Assembly (NCBI GenBank): GCA_015523135.1
Contig: WAKY01000155.1
Location: 1-22,823 of the forward strand
Direction: 5' to 3'
DNA from: Candidatus Aciduliprofundum sp.
GTDB lineage: Archaea; Thermoplasmatota; Thermoplasmata; Thermoplasmatales; Aciduliprofundaceae
DNA: 22,823 bases
The position numbers were made by a program, and so were the translations under genes. Numbering within the stretch: the stretch's first letter is position 1; each line of letters starts with the position of its first letter. Shown here in pieces: positions 1 to 6,282 of the stretch. The notes beneath the pieces are model-generated. The model did no database searches. It saw only the letters and a list, made by a program, of their open reading frames with translations, and was not told the DNA's origin.

Positions 1-56
1 GAACCGGGGACCTCCCGCGTGTGAGGCGGACGTCATAACCACTAGACCACGGGCCC
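1..56 (-). tRNA. tRNA-Val (anticodon CAC), 3' part cut off by the window edge
   Basis: Read on the minus strand from 56, the sequence folds as a tRNA. It has a 7-base acceptor strand GGGCCCG, then TG, a D arm GTC...GAC, an anticodon stem TCCGC/GCGGG around the loop CTCACAC, a short variable region AGGTC, and the start of the T arm CCCGGTTC. The loop places CAC at positions 34-36, which reads the valine codon GUG. The anticodon loop has no intron. The rest of the T loop, the 3' T and acceptor strands and the 3' end lie outside the window, so acceptor pairing cannot be checked. Confidence 0.93.
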
Positions 57-80
57 TTGAAGTAGGGAATGAGAGTTTTG

Positions 81-89
81 TTTTTAAAT
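81..89 (-). promoter_or_regulatory. TATA box of tRNA-Val
   Basis: The minus strand reads ATTTAAAAA, centred about 29 bases before the first base of the tRNA. This is the spacing expected of an archaeal TATA box when transcription begins at or just before the tRNA 5' end. The gap to the divergent RNase Z gene holds little else. Confidence 0.5.
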
Positions 90-106
90 TTTGTGGATAT
101 GGGCAC

Positions 107-116
107 AAATTTAATA
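107..116 (+). promoter_or_regulatory. TATA box of the RNase Z gene
   Basis: AAATTTAATA is centred about 27 bases before the ATG at 139. That places the predicted transcription start at or next to the start codon, so the mRNA would be leaderless. An AGGAG at 116-120 is too far from the ATG to be a normal ribosome binding site. Confidence 0.45.
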
Positions 117-138
117 GGAGCAAAGACCATAAAGGAAT

Positions 139-1056
139 ATGGCTTCAACAATTCGCATAGTTTTCTTTGGCACAGGCGGTTCTTGGCCCTCACCAGAGAG
201 AAATGTGATGAGCATAGGTGTGCAAATTGATAGTGATGTGCTATTATTTGATTGCGGAGAAGGAACGCAAAGACAGATGATGCGCACAAACATGAGCTTT
301 ATGAAAATCAAGAGGATATTTATTACTCATTATCATGGTGACCATTTTCTAGGTTTAGCTGGATTAATTCAAACAATGACACTCAACGAAAGAAAAGAGC
401 CGCTTGAAATTTATGGCCCTGAAAGGACCATAGATATTCTAACAAAATTCCTAACAATAGGATATTATTCTCCATCCTTCAAGATAACTCTCTACGAGCT
501 TAGAGGCAACGAGACTTTAAATTTTGTAGATTATGAAATCAAAGTGATGAAAACAAAGCACCCTGTGCCCTCTTTAGCATATGCTCTAAAAGAGAAGGAT
601 ATGCCACGGATAGATAAGAACAAGGCAAAGGCATTGGGATTAAATAGCAGGGTATTAGAGAAATTAAGAAAAAATGGAAGAATTGAGTATGAGGGTAGAG
701 AGATAACAATTGATGAGGTAAGTAGTGGAACAAGGGTAGGAAGAAAAATCGTTTATTCAGGAGATACTGCACCCATGGATGAGATGATCTCCTTTGCATC
801 AAATGCTAATGTATTGATTCATGAGGCAACTGTGGACTCTTCTTTAGAAGAGCAGGCAAATCAATACGGACACTCTTCTGCAAGGCAGGCAGCTAAAATC
901 GCAAAAGAGGCAAATGTGGATAATTTACTTCTTGTGCACATAAGTCCAAGGTACAAAGACGCAAAGGTTATTGAAAATGAGGCAAAAAAGATATTTCCCA
1001 ACAGCAAGGTAATGAATGACTTTGACGAGTTCATAGTGAAGGTTAAAAAGATTTAA
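139..1056 (+). CDS. rnz: Ribonuclease Z (tRNA 3' endonuclease)
   Basis: This metallo-beta-lactamase-fold nuclease removes the 3' trailer from precursor tRNAs so that CCA can be present or added. The 305-residue length matches the short-form RNase Z. Visible signatures are the N-terminal FFGTGGSWPSPERN, the DCGEGTQRQM segment (38-47), and the zinc-binding motif HYHGDH at 64-69 followed by FLGL. Further metal ligands are expected in KHPVPSLAY, YSGDTAP, HEAT and the C-terminal HISPRY. The start at 139 fits the family N-terminus and a TATA box 27 bases upstream. The gene is divergent from tRNA-Val, a possible substrate, but that is probably coincidence of position. The stop codon overlaps by a few bases the end of a small gene on the other strand. 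Confidence 0.96.
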   Translation: MASTIRIVFFGTGGSWPSPERNVMSIGVQIDSDVLLFDCGEGTQRQMMRTNMSFMKIKRIFITHYHGDHFLGLAGLIQTMTLNERKEPLEIYGPERTIDILTKFLTIGYYSPSFKITLYELRGNETLNFVDYEIKVMKTKHPVPSLAYALKEKDMPRIDKNKAKALGLNSRVLEKLRKNGRIEYEGREITIDEVSSGTRVGRKIVYSGDTAPMDEMISFASNANVLIHEATVDSSLEEQANQYGHSSARQAAKIAKEANVDNLLLVHISPRYKDAKVIENEAKKIFPNSKVMNDFDEFIVKVKKI

Positions 1057-1166
1057 TTTTCATAAATCACATATTCCTTTTCATCAATCTTCACAGAAAT
1101 TTTTGAATTACAAACAAACGCCTCAATTCCCTCTCCAATTATGAAGCGCTTGGAACTCATCCCCAT
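1053..1166 (-). CDS. Possible small protein (37 aa) downstream of trpS, unknown function
   Basis: An ATG at 1166 opens a 37-codon frame ending in TAA at 1053-1055. It runs from MGMSSKRFIIGEG to EKEYVIYEN. It fills nearly all of the gap between trpS and the convergent RNase Z gene. The composition is ordinary for a folded protein: alternating hydrophobic and charged residues, one cysteine, no low complexity. A TATA-like TTTAAATAT lies 24 bases before the ATG, the same arrangement as the leaderless genes in this window. There is no clear Shine-Dalgarno site. I do not recognise the family. It could instead be a chance open frame, because a 114-base frame is short. Confidence 0.42.
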   Translation of the reverse strand: MGMSSKRFIIGEGIEAFVCNSKISVKIDEKEYVIYEN

Positions 1167-1185
1167 CAAAGATAATAGAAATTTG

Positions 1186-1194
1186 ATATTTAAA
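1186..1194 (-). promoter_or_regulatory. TATA-like box before the small gene
   Basis: TTTAAATAT on the minus strand lies just after the trpS stop and is centred 24 bases before the ATG at 1166. It is what raises the small frame above a chance ORF, but AT-rich sequence can produce such a box by accident. Confidence 0.35.
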
Positions 1195-1196
1195 GT

Positions 1197-2504
1197 TCAT
1201 TCCCAAGAGACCATTTCCTTAACCTCATCTTTTGCCTGCTCTCTCTTTTCTTGGAAATCCTTGAGCCAATTGTAAATTATATCTGCTGCCTCTCTCTTGC
1301 AAGGTCCACAAACTCTCTTTCCCTCCTTGCAGGACTCGTATATCTCTTTAAGGTAAAAATCATCCTCGATTAAATGATATACAAACAGCTCGTAAACTGA
1401 GCATATATCTGGGTTTCCACCATATTTTCTATGCTCTTCAAGAGTTGCTCCCCCTCCTGTTTTTGCACGCATAACTTTCTTCCTTGCCTCTTCAGGAGAG
1501 TCCGTTAAGAATATAGCACTCTCAGGGATGGATGATGACATTTTTCCTCCTGTTAGTCCTGTCATGAGGCGATGATATGTGGCAGCGGGGGAGTAAAATG
1601 TGTTTTCGTTGAATTCCTTCTCGTATGAGATTATAGCCCTATCGATTTTTATCCAATCTTCTTTTTTTGAATCAAGAATGTAAAGCGCCTTATACGGTAC
1701 ATTTATTTTAAAATCAGAGAATCCTACTGCCTCTAAATGAGGCATCAAATTTCTTAATTTCTTCTCAGCATCATCTCCCTTGAAGAATACTGCCAATGAA
1801 GAATCTTGCTGGGATATGCTAAACATTCTCCATCTTCCCACGATATCCCTAGTTAGACGCATATGTGGGTCTTGATCAACACCCACAGGCACGATAGTGG
1901 GCCTTGGCCCTCCAAATTTCTCAAGCTGCACATGCAGAATGTCTCCCACTTGCACAAGCGGGGAAAATAAATGGCTCATATTGTCCTCTCCTGAAAAACC
2001 GTAAATTGCAAGGAACTCACTCATATTCACCTTCTTTGCAAGCTTCCAAGCAATGTCTTTCACTTCCTGCCTTCTAGATTGGAAATAAACCTCAGTTTTA
2101 TTGGGATCTAAACCTAAGGCAATATAGCTTGGCACATACTCTTCCAAAGCTATTTTCTCAGCATCCTTTAAAGATATTCCGCGAAAGGCGTATGCTTCTA
2201 TATCTGCAACAGCAATATGAACATCTGCACCTTGGGATTGATAGTAGCGAACTTGCTCAATGGTCATCTTATGTCCAAAATGCATCTTACCAGAGGGCAT
2301 CAATCCAGTTAAAACTGCAAAATCTCTATTGTGCTTAATGGCATCATAAATATATTCAAATCCCCTGTGCCCAAATATAACTCCCCTACGGAAAAGAATT
2401 GGTGGATTGGGCAAGTCAAAATTAAATGGAGATATGCCAAACTGATCACGAAGCTTTGCATAATCTTTGTACTGCTGTGATGACCAAGGATTTATAAGCT
2501 GCAT
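1197..2504 (-). CDS. trpS: Tryptophanyl-tRNA synthetase (archaeal/eukaryotic type)
   Basis: This class I aminoacyl-tRNA synthetase charges tRNA-Trp with tryptophan in the cytoplasm. The HIGH-like signature is MPSGKMHFGH at 69-78 and the KMSKS-like loop is GGKMSSS, with its methionine at residue 322. A long N-terminal extension before the HIGH motif and a 435-residue length fit the archaeal/eukaryotic form rather than the roughly 330-residue bacterial form. The C-terminal part carries a cysteine cluster (CKEGKRVCGPC) similar to that seen in other archaeal TrpRS. The ATG at 2504 has a TATA box 24 bases upstream, inside the end of the Toprim gene, and no Shine-Dalgarno site. It is therefore probably transcribed separately as a leaderless mRNA. 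Confidence 0.96.
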   Translation of the reverse strand: MQLINPWSSQQYKDYAKLRDQFGISPFNFDLPNPPILFRRGVIFGHRGFEYIYDAIKHNRDFAVLTGLMPSGKMHFGHKMTIEQVRYYQSQGADVHIAVADIEAYAFRGISLKDAEKIALEEYVPSYIALGLDPNKTEVYFQSRRQEVKDIAWKLAKKVNMSEFLAIYGFSGEDNMSHLFSPLVQVGDILHVQLEKFGGPRPTIVPVGVDQDPHMRLTRDIVGRWRMFSISQQDSSLAVFFKGDDAEKKLRNLMPHLEAVGFSDFKINVPYKALYILDSKKEDWIKIDRAIISYEKEFNENTFYSPAATYHRLMTGLTGGKMSSSIPESAIFLTDSPEEARKKVMRAKTGGGATLEEHRKYGGNPDICSVYELFVYHLIEDDFYLKEIYESCKEGKRVCGPCKREAADIIYNWLKDFQEKREQAKDEVKEMVSWE

Positions 2505-2522
2505 AATCGGGTAATGAGTTGC

Positions 2523-2532
2523 ATTTAAATAA
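2523..2532 (-). promoter_or_regulatory. TATA box of trpS, overlapping the end of the Toprim gene
   Basis: The minus strand reads TTATTTAAAT, centred about 24 bases before the trpS ATG. It overlaps the stop codon of the upstream Toprim gene (2525-2527), so trpS may be expressed independently of the upstream three-gene unit. Confidence 0.5.
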
Positions 2533-2920
2533 CTTTTTCAGAGAGCATTGCTAATTCTTCCACAGTTGAGATATGAGAGCCAAGATAAAATCCAAGCTTT
2601 CTACGGTATTCCATATCGCATATAACATCATTATCGCGCAAAAGATTGAAAAGACGTCCTGCAAGATAACTTCCCTTCTTATCCCAATCTGTCAAAATGA
2701 TTATCTTCCTATACTTTTTTGAAATTCTATCTGCCAAACTTGCCAATGTATGGCCAGAATTTAGCACAATTATCTTGCCTTCGAATCCGAGCTCTTCCAG
2801 AGCTTTTTTGTCCCTCTTTCCTTCAACTAAAATGGGCGTATTCTCATTATCTCCCTTCATCTCATCAATTATTAGCATAATCTTAGCTAAGGACTCTTTA
2901 GATATGCCAAACTCATTCAT
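2525..2920 (-). CDS. Small Toprim-domain protein (UPF0292/primase-like)
   Basis: This is a stand-alone Toprim domain of about 131 residues, the fold found in topoisomerases, DnaG-type primases and OLD/RecR nucleases. The two halves of the metal site are visible: glutamate 33 in ILVEGKRDK and the DxD pair D78/D80 in ILTDWDKKG. The family resembles the archaeal UPF0292 small primase-like proteins, whose cellular job is not established. RNA processing or nuclease activity is plausible but inferred. The frame extends upstream to a TTG at 2935. I prefer the ATG at 2920 because it leaves a short 8-base overlap with the methyltransferase gene (ATGAATGA), typical of translational coupling. Confidence 0.82.
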   Translation of the reverse strand: MNEFGISKESLAKIMLIIDEMKGDNENTPILVEGKRDKKALEELGFEGKIIVLNSGHTLASLADRISKKYRKIIILTDWDKKGSYLAGRLFNLLRDNDVICDMEYRRKLGFYLGSHISTVEELAMLSEKVI

Positions 2921-3626
2921 CTCTAAGCCCCACAACTATTATTCTTTCTGAATACTCAGAGAACTCGTTCATATCATAGTCCCCAAAAATTGCATCAATT
3001 TTAAAGCCCGCATCTCTCATCTCATCCACAATTTCCTCTTTCTCTACGGGATAAATTGTCATCTCTGCTACTTTTCTTCTCAAATTCTCTCCTTCCACTA
3101 TATCATAAAAATACAGAATCTTCCAATGGTCATCTTTTCTTATGGGCACAAAGAATCTGCTGTAAATTTTATCATCTTTGAATTTTGTATCACCATGGTG
3201 CACGATACCCTCAACCATTTCAAAGGGATTTATTATATCAACTATTAACCTTCCACCTTTGCGAAGATGCTGGTATGCGTTTTTCAATATCTTCATTCTA
3301 TCCTCCTTGGAAAACATTATCAACGAGTTTATACCTATGATTTCCAAACAAAATCTTTCTTCAATTTTAAAATTCCTTGCATCTCCTTTGAGCAATTTTA
3401 CATTTTTTCCCTCTAAATTTTTTCTGGCCAAAGAGAGCATCTTCTCGTTCAAATCTATGCCATACATATTCCGGTTATCCAAATAATATAAAATCCTTCC
3501 CGTGCCGCAGAAGAGTTCAAGCACATTCTCGCATCCATCTGCATATTTTTTATAAAGAGGAATATCCTCCTTGAAATCAAAATAAAATAAATCGTATAGC
3601 TCTGCTTCTACATCGTAGAAATCCAT
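2913..3626 (-). CDS. Class I SAM-dependent methyltransferase, substrate unknown
   Basis: This 237-residue Rossmann-fold methyltransferase has motif I VLELFCGTGR (35-44), an acidic ribose-binding residue in YGIDLNEKML, the adenine-side motif KGDARNF, and motif VI LRKGGRLIVDIINPF. This layout is the Methyltransf_25/11 type. Substrate cannot be read from sequence. The N-terminal YDVEAELYDLFY is common in such enzymes acting on small molecules, but protein or RNA substrates are not excluded. A GTGATT sequence 4-9 bases before the ATG serves as a Shine-Dalgarno site. It sits 4 bases after the adenosine-specific kinase gene and overlaps the Toprim gene, so the three are probably one operon. The kinase neighbour could recycle adenosine derived from S-adenosylhomocysteine (inference). 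Confidence 0.85.
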   Translation of the reverse strand: MDFYDVEAELYDLFYFDFKEDIPLYKKYADGCENVLELFCGTGRILYYLDNRNMYGIDLNEKMLSLARKNLEGKNVKLLKGDARNFKIEERFCLEIIGINSLIMFSKEDRMKILKNAYQHLRKGGRLIVDIINPFEMVEGIVHHGDTKFKDDKIYSRFFVPIRKDDHWKILYFYDIVEGENLRRKVAEMTIYPVEKEEIVDEMRDAGFKIDAIFGDYDMNEFSEYSERIIVVGLRDE

Positions 3627-3630
3627 TGAA

Positions 3631-4116
3631 TCACAACTTGTATCCTATTTTACGCAAGAACTCTTTTCTCTCTTTTTTCTTCTCTTCGTTTTCCACGCCA
3701 AGGGGTGTATAGCCATCCACTGTTCCAAGTATTGCATTACCCTGCTCTGTCTTCCCTATTATTACCTGTAGAGGATTAGCGCTTGCCACCATTATTCTGG
3801 TAATTTCCTGCACATTCTTCAGGGCATTAAGAACATTTATTGGGTAGGCATTGCGTAGAAGGATTATAAAAGCATGCCCAGTTCCAATATTTTTGCAGTT
3901 TTCAATTGCAAAATTAGTTAATTCTTCATCGGTACCCTCGTACCTTATCAATCTATCCCCCGAGGCCTCACAAAATGCAAATCCAAATTTTATACCTGGC
4001 ATACTCGTAACTAAGGCCTCGTAGATGTCCTCTGCACTCTTTATAAAATGCGTATATCCTATTATGACATCCACATTCTCCTCTGGCTTTTTTATATTTA
4101 CCACATCAATTTCCAT
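3631..4116 (-). CDS. Adenosine-specific kinase (PF04008/DUF355 family)
   Basis: The 161-residue length, the conserved N-terminal half with SMPGIKFGFAFCEASG, and the C-terminal ILGTVDGYTPLGVE (129-142) identify the compact archaeal/thermophile family PF04008. That family is annotated as adenosine-specific kinase from structural work on a Pyrobaculum member. The expected reaction is phosphorylation of adenosine to AMP, a purine salvage step. It is unrelated to ribokinase-type adenosine kinases. The assignment to the family is firm; the enzymatic role is known from few members. It leads the minus-strand unit with the methyltransferase and the Toprim protein. A TATA-like AAAATATTAA at 4141-4150 lies about 29 bases before its ATG, suggesting a leaderless transcript. 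Confidence 0.88.
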   Translation of the reverse strand: MEIDVVNIKKPEENVDVIIGYTHFIKSAEDIYEALVTSMPGIKFGFAFCEASGDRLIRYEGTDEELTNFAIENCKNIGTGHAFIILLRNAYPINVLNALKNVQEITRIMVASANPLQVIIGKTEQGNAILGTVDGYTPLGVENEEKKKERKEFLRKIGYKL

Positions 4117-4189
4117 ACCCTATAATCTAAAAAATCATTCTTAATATTTTCTCCCAAAATTAATATCCATCAAGATGATTCTCATATCC
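4117..4189. promoter_or_regulatory. Divergent promoter region, adenosine-specific kinase / glycerol kinase
   Basis: Two AT boxes serve opposite strands. On the minus strand AAAATATTAA (4141-4150) lies about 29 bases before the kinase ATG at 4116. On the plus strand AAAATTAATAT (4156-4166) lies about 29 bases before the ATG at 4190. The first box could also serve the alternative glycerol kinase ATG at 4175. No clear operator palindrome is visible. Confidence 0.42.
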
Positions 4190-5626
4190 ATGGGCAAAAT
4201 TCTAGCATTGGATGAGGGCACAACAAATGTAAAGGCCTCTTTAGTTGATGAAAATGGAAATATTATCACCCATTCTAAAGAGTTCAAGCAGATATATCCA
4301 AAGCCGGGATGGGTTGAGCACGATCCAGAGGAGATTTGGAGAACTCAGGTTGAAGTTGCAAGAGAAGTTGCGAAGGATGAGAAAATAGAGGCAATAGGCA
4401 TAACAAATCAAAGAGAAACAATTGTAATATGGGATAAAGAGGGAAAGCCAATCTACAACGCAATAGTTTGGCAATGCAGAAGAACTGCAGATATGATGGA
4501 AGAAATAAAGAAAGAATATGAGGGGATGATAAGAGAGAAAACGGGGCTAATAGCGGATGCGTATTTCTCTGCAAGCAAAATAAAATGGATCCTGGATAAT
4601 GTGCCAAGGGCAAGGGAGAGAGCTGAGAAGGGAGAGCTCATGGCTGGCACAATAGATTCTTACCTTATTTACAAACTTACTGGAAAGCACCTAACAGAAC
4701 CTTCCAATGCCTCCAGAACTATGCTTTTCAACATAAAAAAAGGTGAATGGGATGATGAGCTTTTAGAGTTATTTAATATCCCCAAAAGCATTCTTCCAGA
4801 GGTAAAGAACTCAAGCCATATATTTGGATACACGAAATTGTTTGGAAGGGAAGTATCTGTAGCTGGGGTTCTAGGAGATCAGCAAGCTGCCCTATTTGGA
4901 CAAGCGTGTATCAATCCAGGCATCCTCAAGGTGACTTACGGCACTGGAAATTTTTTATTGACAAACACGGGGAATGAATTAAAGTATTCAAAGAACTTGC
5001 TAACTACAATAGCATGGAGAATAAAAGGGAAAACTACATATGCAATTGAGGGAAGTGTATTCATAACAGGTGCCGCATTAAAATGGTTAAAAAGATTGGG
5101 GATTTTGAAAAATTATGAAGAGAGCGAGGATATGGCAAAAAAATCCAAAGATAAAGATTTATTTTTCGTTCCTGCATTCTCAGGCCTTGGCTCCCCATAC
5201 TGGGACCCATATGCAAGAGGATTACTTATTGGAATAACAAGAGGTACAGAAAAGGAGGATATTGTTAGAGCTACTTTAGAATCCATCGCATATCAAACAA
5301 TGGATGTTGTGGAGGAAATGAAGAAAAGCATGAATATCACAGAAATCAGAGTGGATGGTGGTGCTTCCAAGAACAATTACCTTATGCAATTCCAAGCTGA
5401 TATTCTAGGAATACCTGTTCTAAGGCCGAAGATTCAAGAAACAACCTCGTTGGGAGCTGCATTCATAGCTGGCATAACTATGGGATTTTGGAAAATGAAT
5501 GATTTACATAGAGTATGGGAAGAAGATAGAAGATTTGAACCTAAAATGAAGGAGAGAGAAAGAGAAAAATTGTATGATAAGTGGAAAGATGCAGTATCAA
5601 GAGCTTTAGGTTGGGCTAAAGGATAG
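4190..5626 (+). CDS. glpK: Glycerol kinase (FGGY family)
   Basis: The enzyme uses ATP to convert glycerol to sn-glycerol 3-phosphate. FGGY signatures are present from end to end: ALDEGTTNVKA near the N-terminus, SNASRTMLFNI, GDQQAALFGQ, TYGTGNFLL, and VDGGASKNNYLMQFQADIL. Residues equivalent to the glycerol-binding set of E. coli GlpK are visible: R75/E76 in TNQRET, tryptophan in AIVWQCRR, tyrosine in DAYFSASK and D/Q in GDQQAA. This favours true glycerol kinase over another sugar kinase. Two differences stand out: DEGTTNVK replaces the usual DQGTTSSR, and the GGKGG loop that binds fructose 1,6-bisphosphate in E. coli is absent. The frame opens at 4175, but the ATG at 4190 matches family N-termini and the TATA spacing. 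No glycerol facilitator or glycerol-3-phosphate dehydrogenase is adjacent. Confidence 0.93.
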   Translation: MGKILALDEGTTNVKASLVDENGNIITHSKEFKQIYPKPGWVEHDPEEIWRTQVEVAREVAKDEKIEAIGITNQRETIVIWDKEGKPIYNAIVWQCRRTADMMEEIKKEYEGMIREKTGLIADAYFSASKIKWILDNVPRARERAEKGELMAGTIDSYLIYKLTGKHLTEPSNASRTMLFNIKKGEWDDELLELFNIPKSILPEVKNSSHIFGYTKLFGREVSVAGVLGDQQAALFGQACINPGILKVTYGTGNFLLTNTGNELKYSKNLLTTIAWRIKGKTTYAIEGSVFITGAALKWLKRLGILKNYEESEDMAKKSKDKDLFFVPAFSGLGSPYWDPYARGLLIGITRGTEKEDIVRATLESIAYQTMDVVEEMKKSMNITEIRVDGGASKNNYLMQFQADILGIPVLRPKIQETTSLGAAFIAGITMGFWKMNDLHRVWEEDRRFEPKMKEREREKLYDKWKDAVSRALGWAKG

Positions 5627-5630
5627 AAGA

Positions 5631-5666
5631 GTTTAAATACATTCAACCCCTAATTATAAAGGGGGT
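5631..5666 (+). promoter_or_regulatory. Promoter and ribosome binding site of the V4R gene
   Basis: GTTTAAATAC (5631-5640) begins 5 bases after the glycerol kinase stop and is a good TATA box. The predicted transcription start, about 26 bases on, coincides with GGGGGT (5661-5666), which lies 4 bases before the ATG. The leader would be about 10 bases with a G-rich ribosome binding site at its very 5' end. Separate transcription from glpK is likely. Confidence 0.5.
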
Positions 5667-5670
5667 AAAA

Positions 5671-6216
5671 ATGGGAAAAGAAGAGATAGAAAAGAGGGCA
5701 AAAGAGGTAATGAAGATTCTGGGTAAGGATAAAAATTTCAGTGAAGATTTTAAAATTGAGTTGTTTGGCAATAGGTATGTCTTATTATCAACTACTTATT
5801 TTCCATACGAGTGCATGAAAGATATGGAAGAGTTATTTGGCGGTGTGGGTGATTTTGTTCTTTACCGTGGAGGAAAGAGAGTTGGTAAAAAGTTAGTTAA
5901 AGAGTACAATGAGTATGTGAAAGATAAGTTATTGAGTATTTACGATGTCTTATCAGCAGTTGGCTGGTACTTTGGCTGGGCTCTTGGAGAATACATAAAA
6001 GAGGGAGAGAATTTTAGAATGATTCTATACGATTCATTTGAAGCGGAAAGTTATCTAAAGAACGAGGGGGAGAGCGATAAGCCCGTATGCCATTTTATGA
6101 GAGGTGTACTAACAGGGATTGTAGAAGAGGCAGAAGGGGAGAAATACGAGGGAAAGGAGTTAAAATGCATGGCCCAAGGTTATAATTACTGCGAATTTTT
6201 AATAGAAAAAGTGTAA
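5671..6216 (+). CDS. Single-domain V4R (4-vinyl reductase-like) ligand-binding protein
   Basis: The C-terminal two thirds matches the V4R fold, related to XylR/BchJ sensor domains and to the TRAPP subunit Bet3. Its hallmark here is CHFMRGVLTGI followed by LKCMAQGYNYCEF, giving three spaced cysteines at 140, 166 and 174 that could bind a metal or heme-like ligand. At 181 residues there is room only for a short charged N-terminal helix and the V4R domain. No DNA-binding, kinase or transmembrane segment is visible. V4R domains generally bind small hydrophobic molecules, so a sensor or carrier role is plausible, but no ligand can be named. It has its own promoter after glpK and is followed by a surface protein gene with a separate promoter. 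Confidence 0.8.
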   Translation: MGKEEIEKRAKEVMKILGKDKNFSEDFKIELFGNRYVLLSTTYFPYECMKDMEELFGGVGDFVLYRGGKRVGKKLVKEYNEYVKDKLLSIYDVLSAVGWYFGWALGEYIKEGENFRMILYDSFEAESYLKNEGESDKPVCHFMRGVLTGIVEEAEGEKYEGKELKCMAQGYNYCEFLIEKV

Positions 6217-6229
6217 ATTTATTCAAAAA

Positions 6230-6276
6230 TCTTATATTTGCTCTTTGCATGGCCTTCTCAAAGTTAAAAAGAGGTG
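6230..6276 (+). promoter_or_regulatory. Promoter and Shine-Dalgarno site of the surface protein gene
   Basis: TCTTATATTTG (6230-6240) is a TATA box. A transcript would start near 6260 and carry a leader of about 20 bases with GAGGTG at 6271-6276, 6 bases before the ATG at 6283. The GTG inside the Shine-Dalgarno site (6274) also opens the frame but is better explained as part of the binding site, so it decides the start in favour of 6283. Confidence 0.55.
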
Positions 6277-6282
6277 GTTGTA

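Noticed and set aside
539..802. Minus-strand frame inside rnz
   Set aside because: Shadow of the RNase Z gene with low-complexity Leu/Phe/Pro/Ser composition.
5671..6216. Naming the V4R protein as a 4-vinyl reductase enzyme
   Set aside because: V4R is a binding domain named after its association with a bacteriochlorophyll pathway protein; no catalytic domain or photosynthesis context is present.
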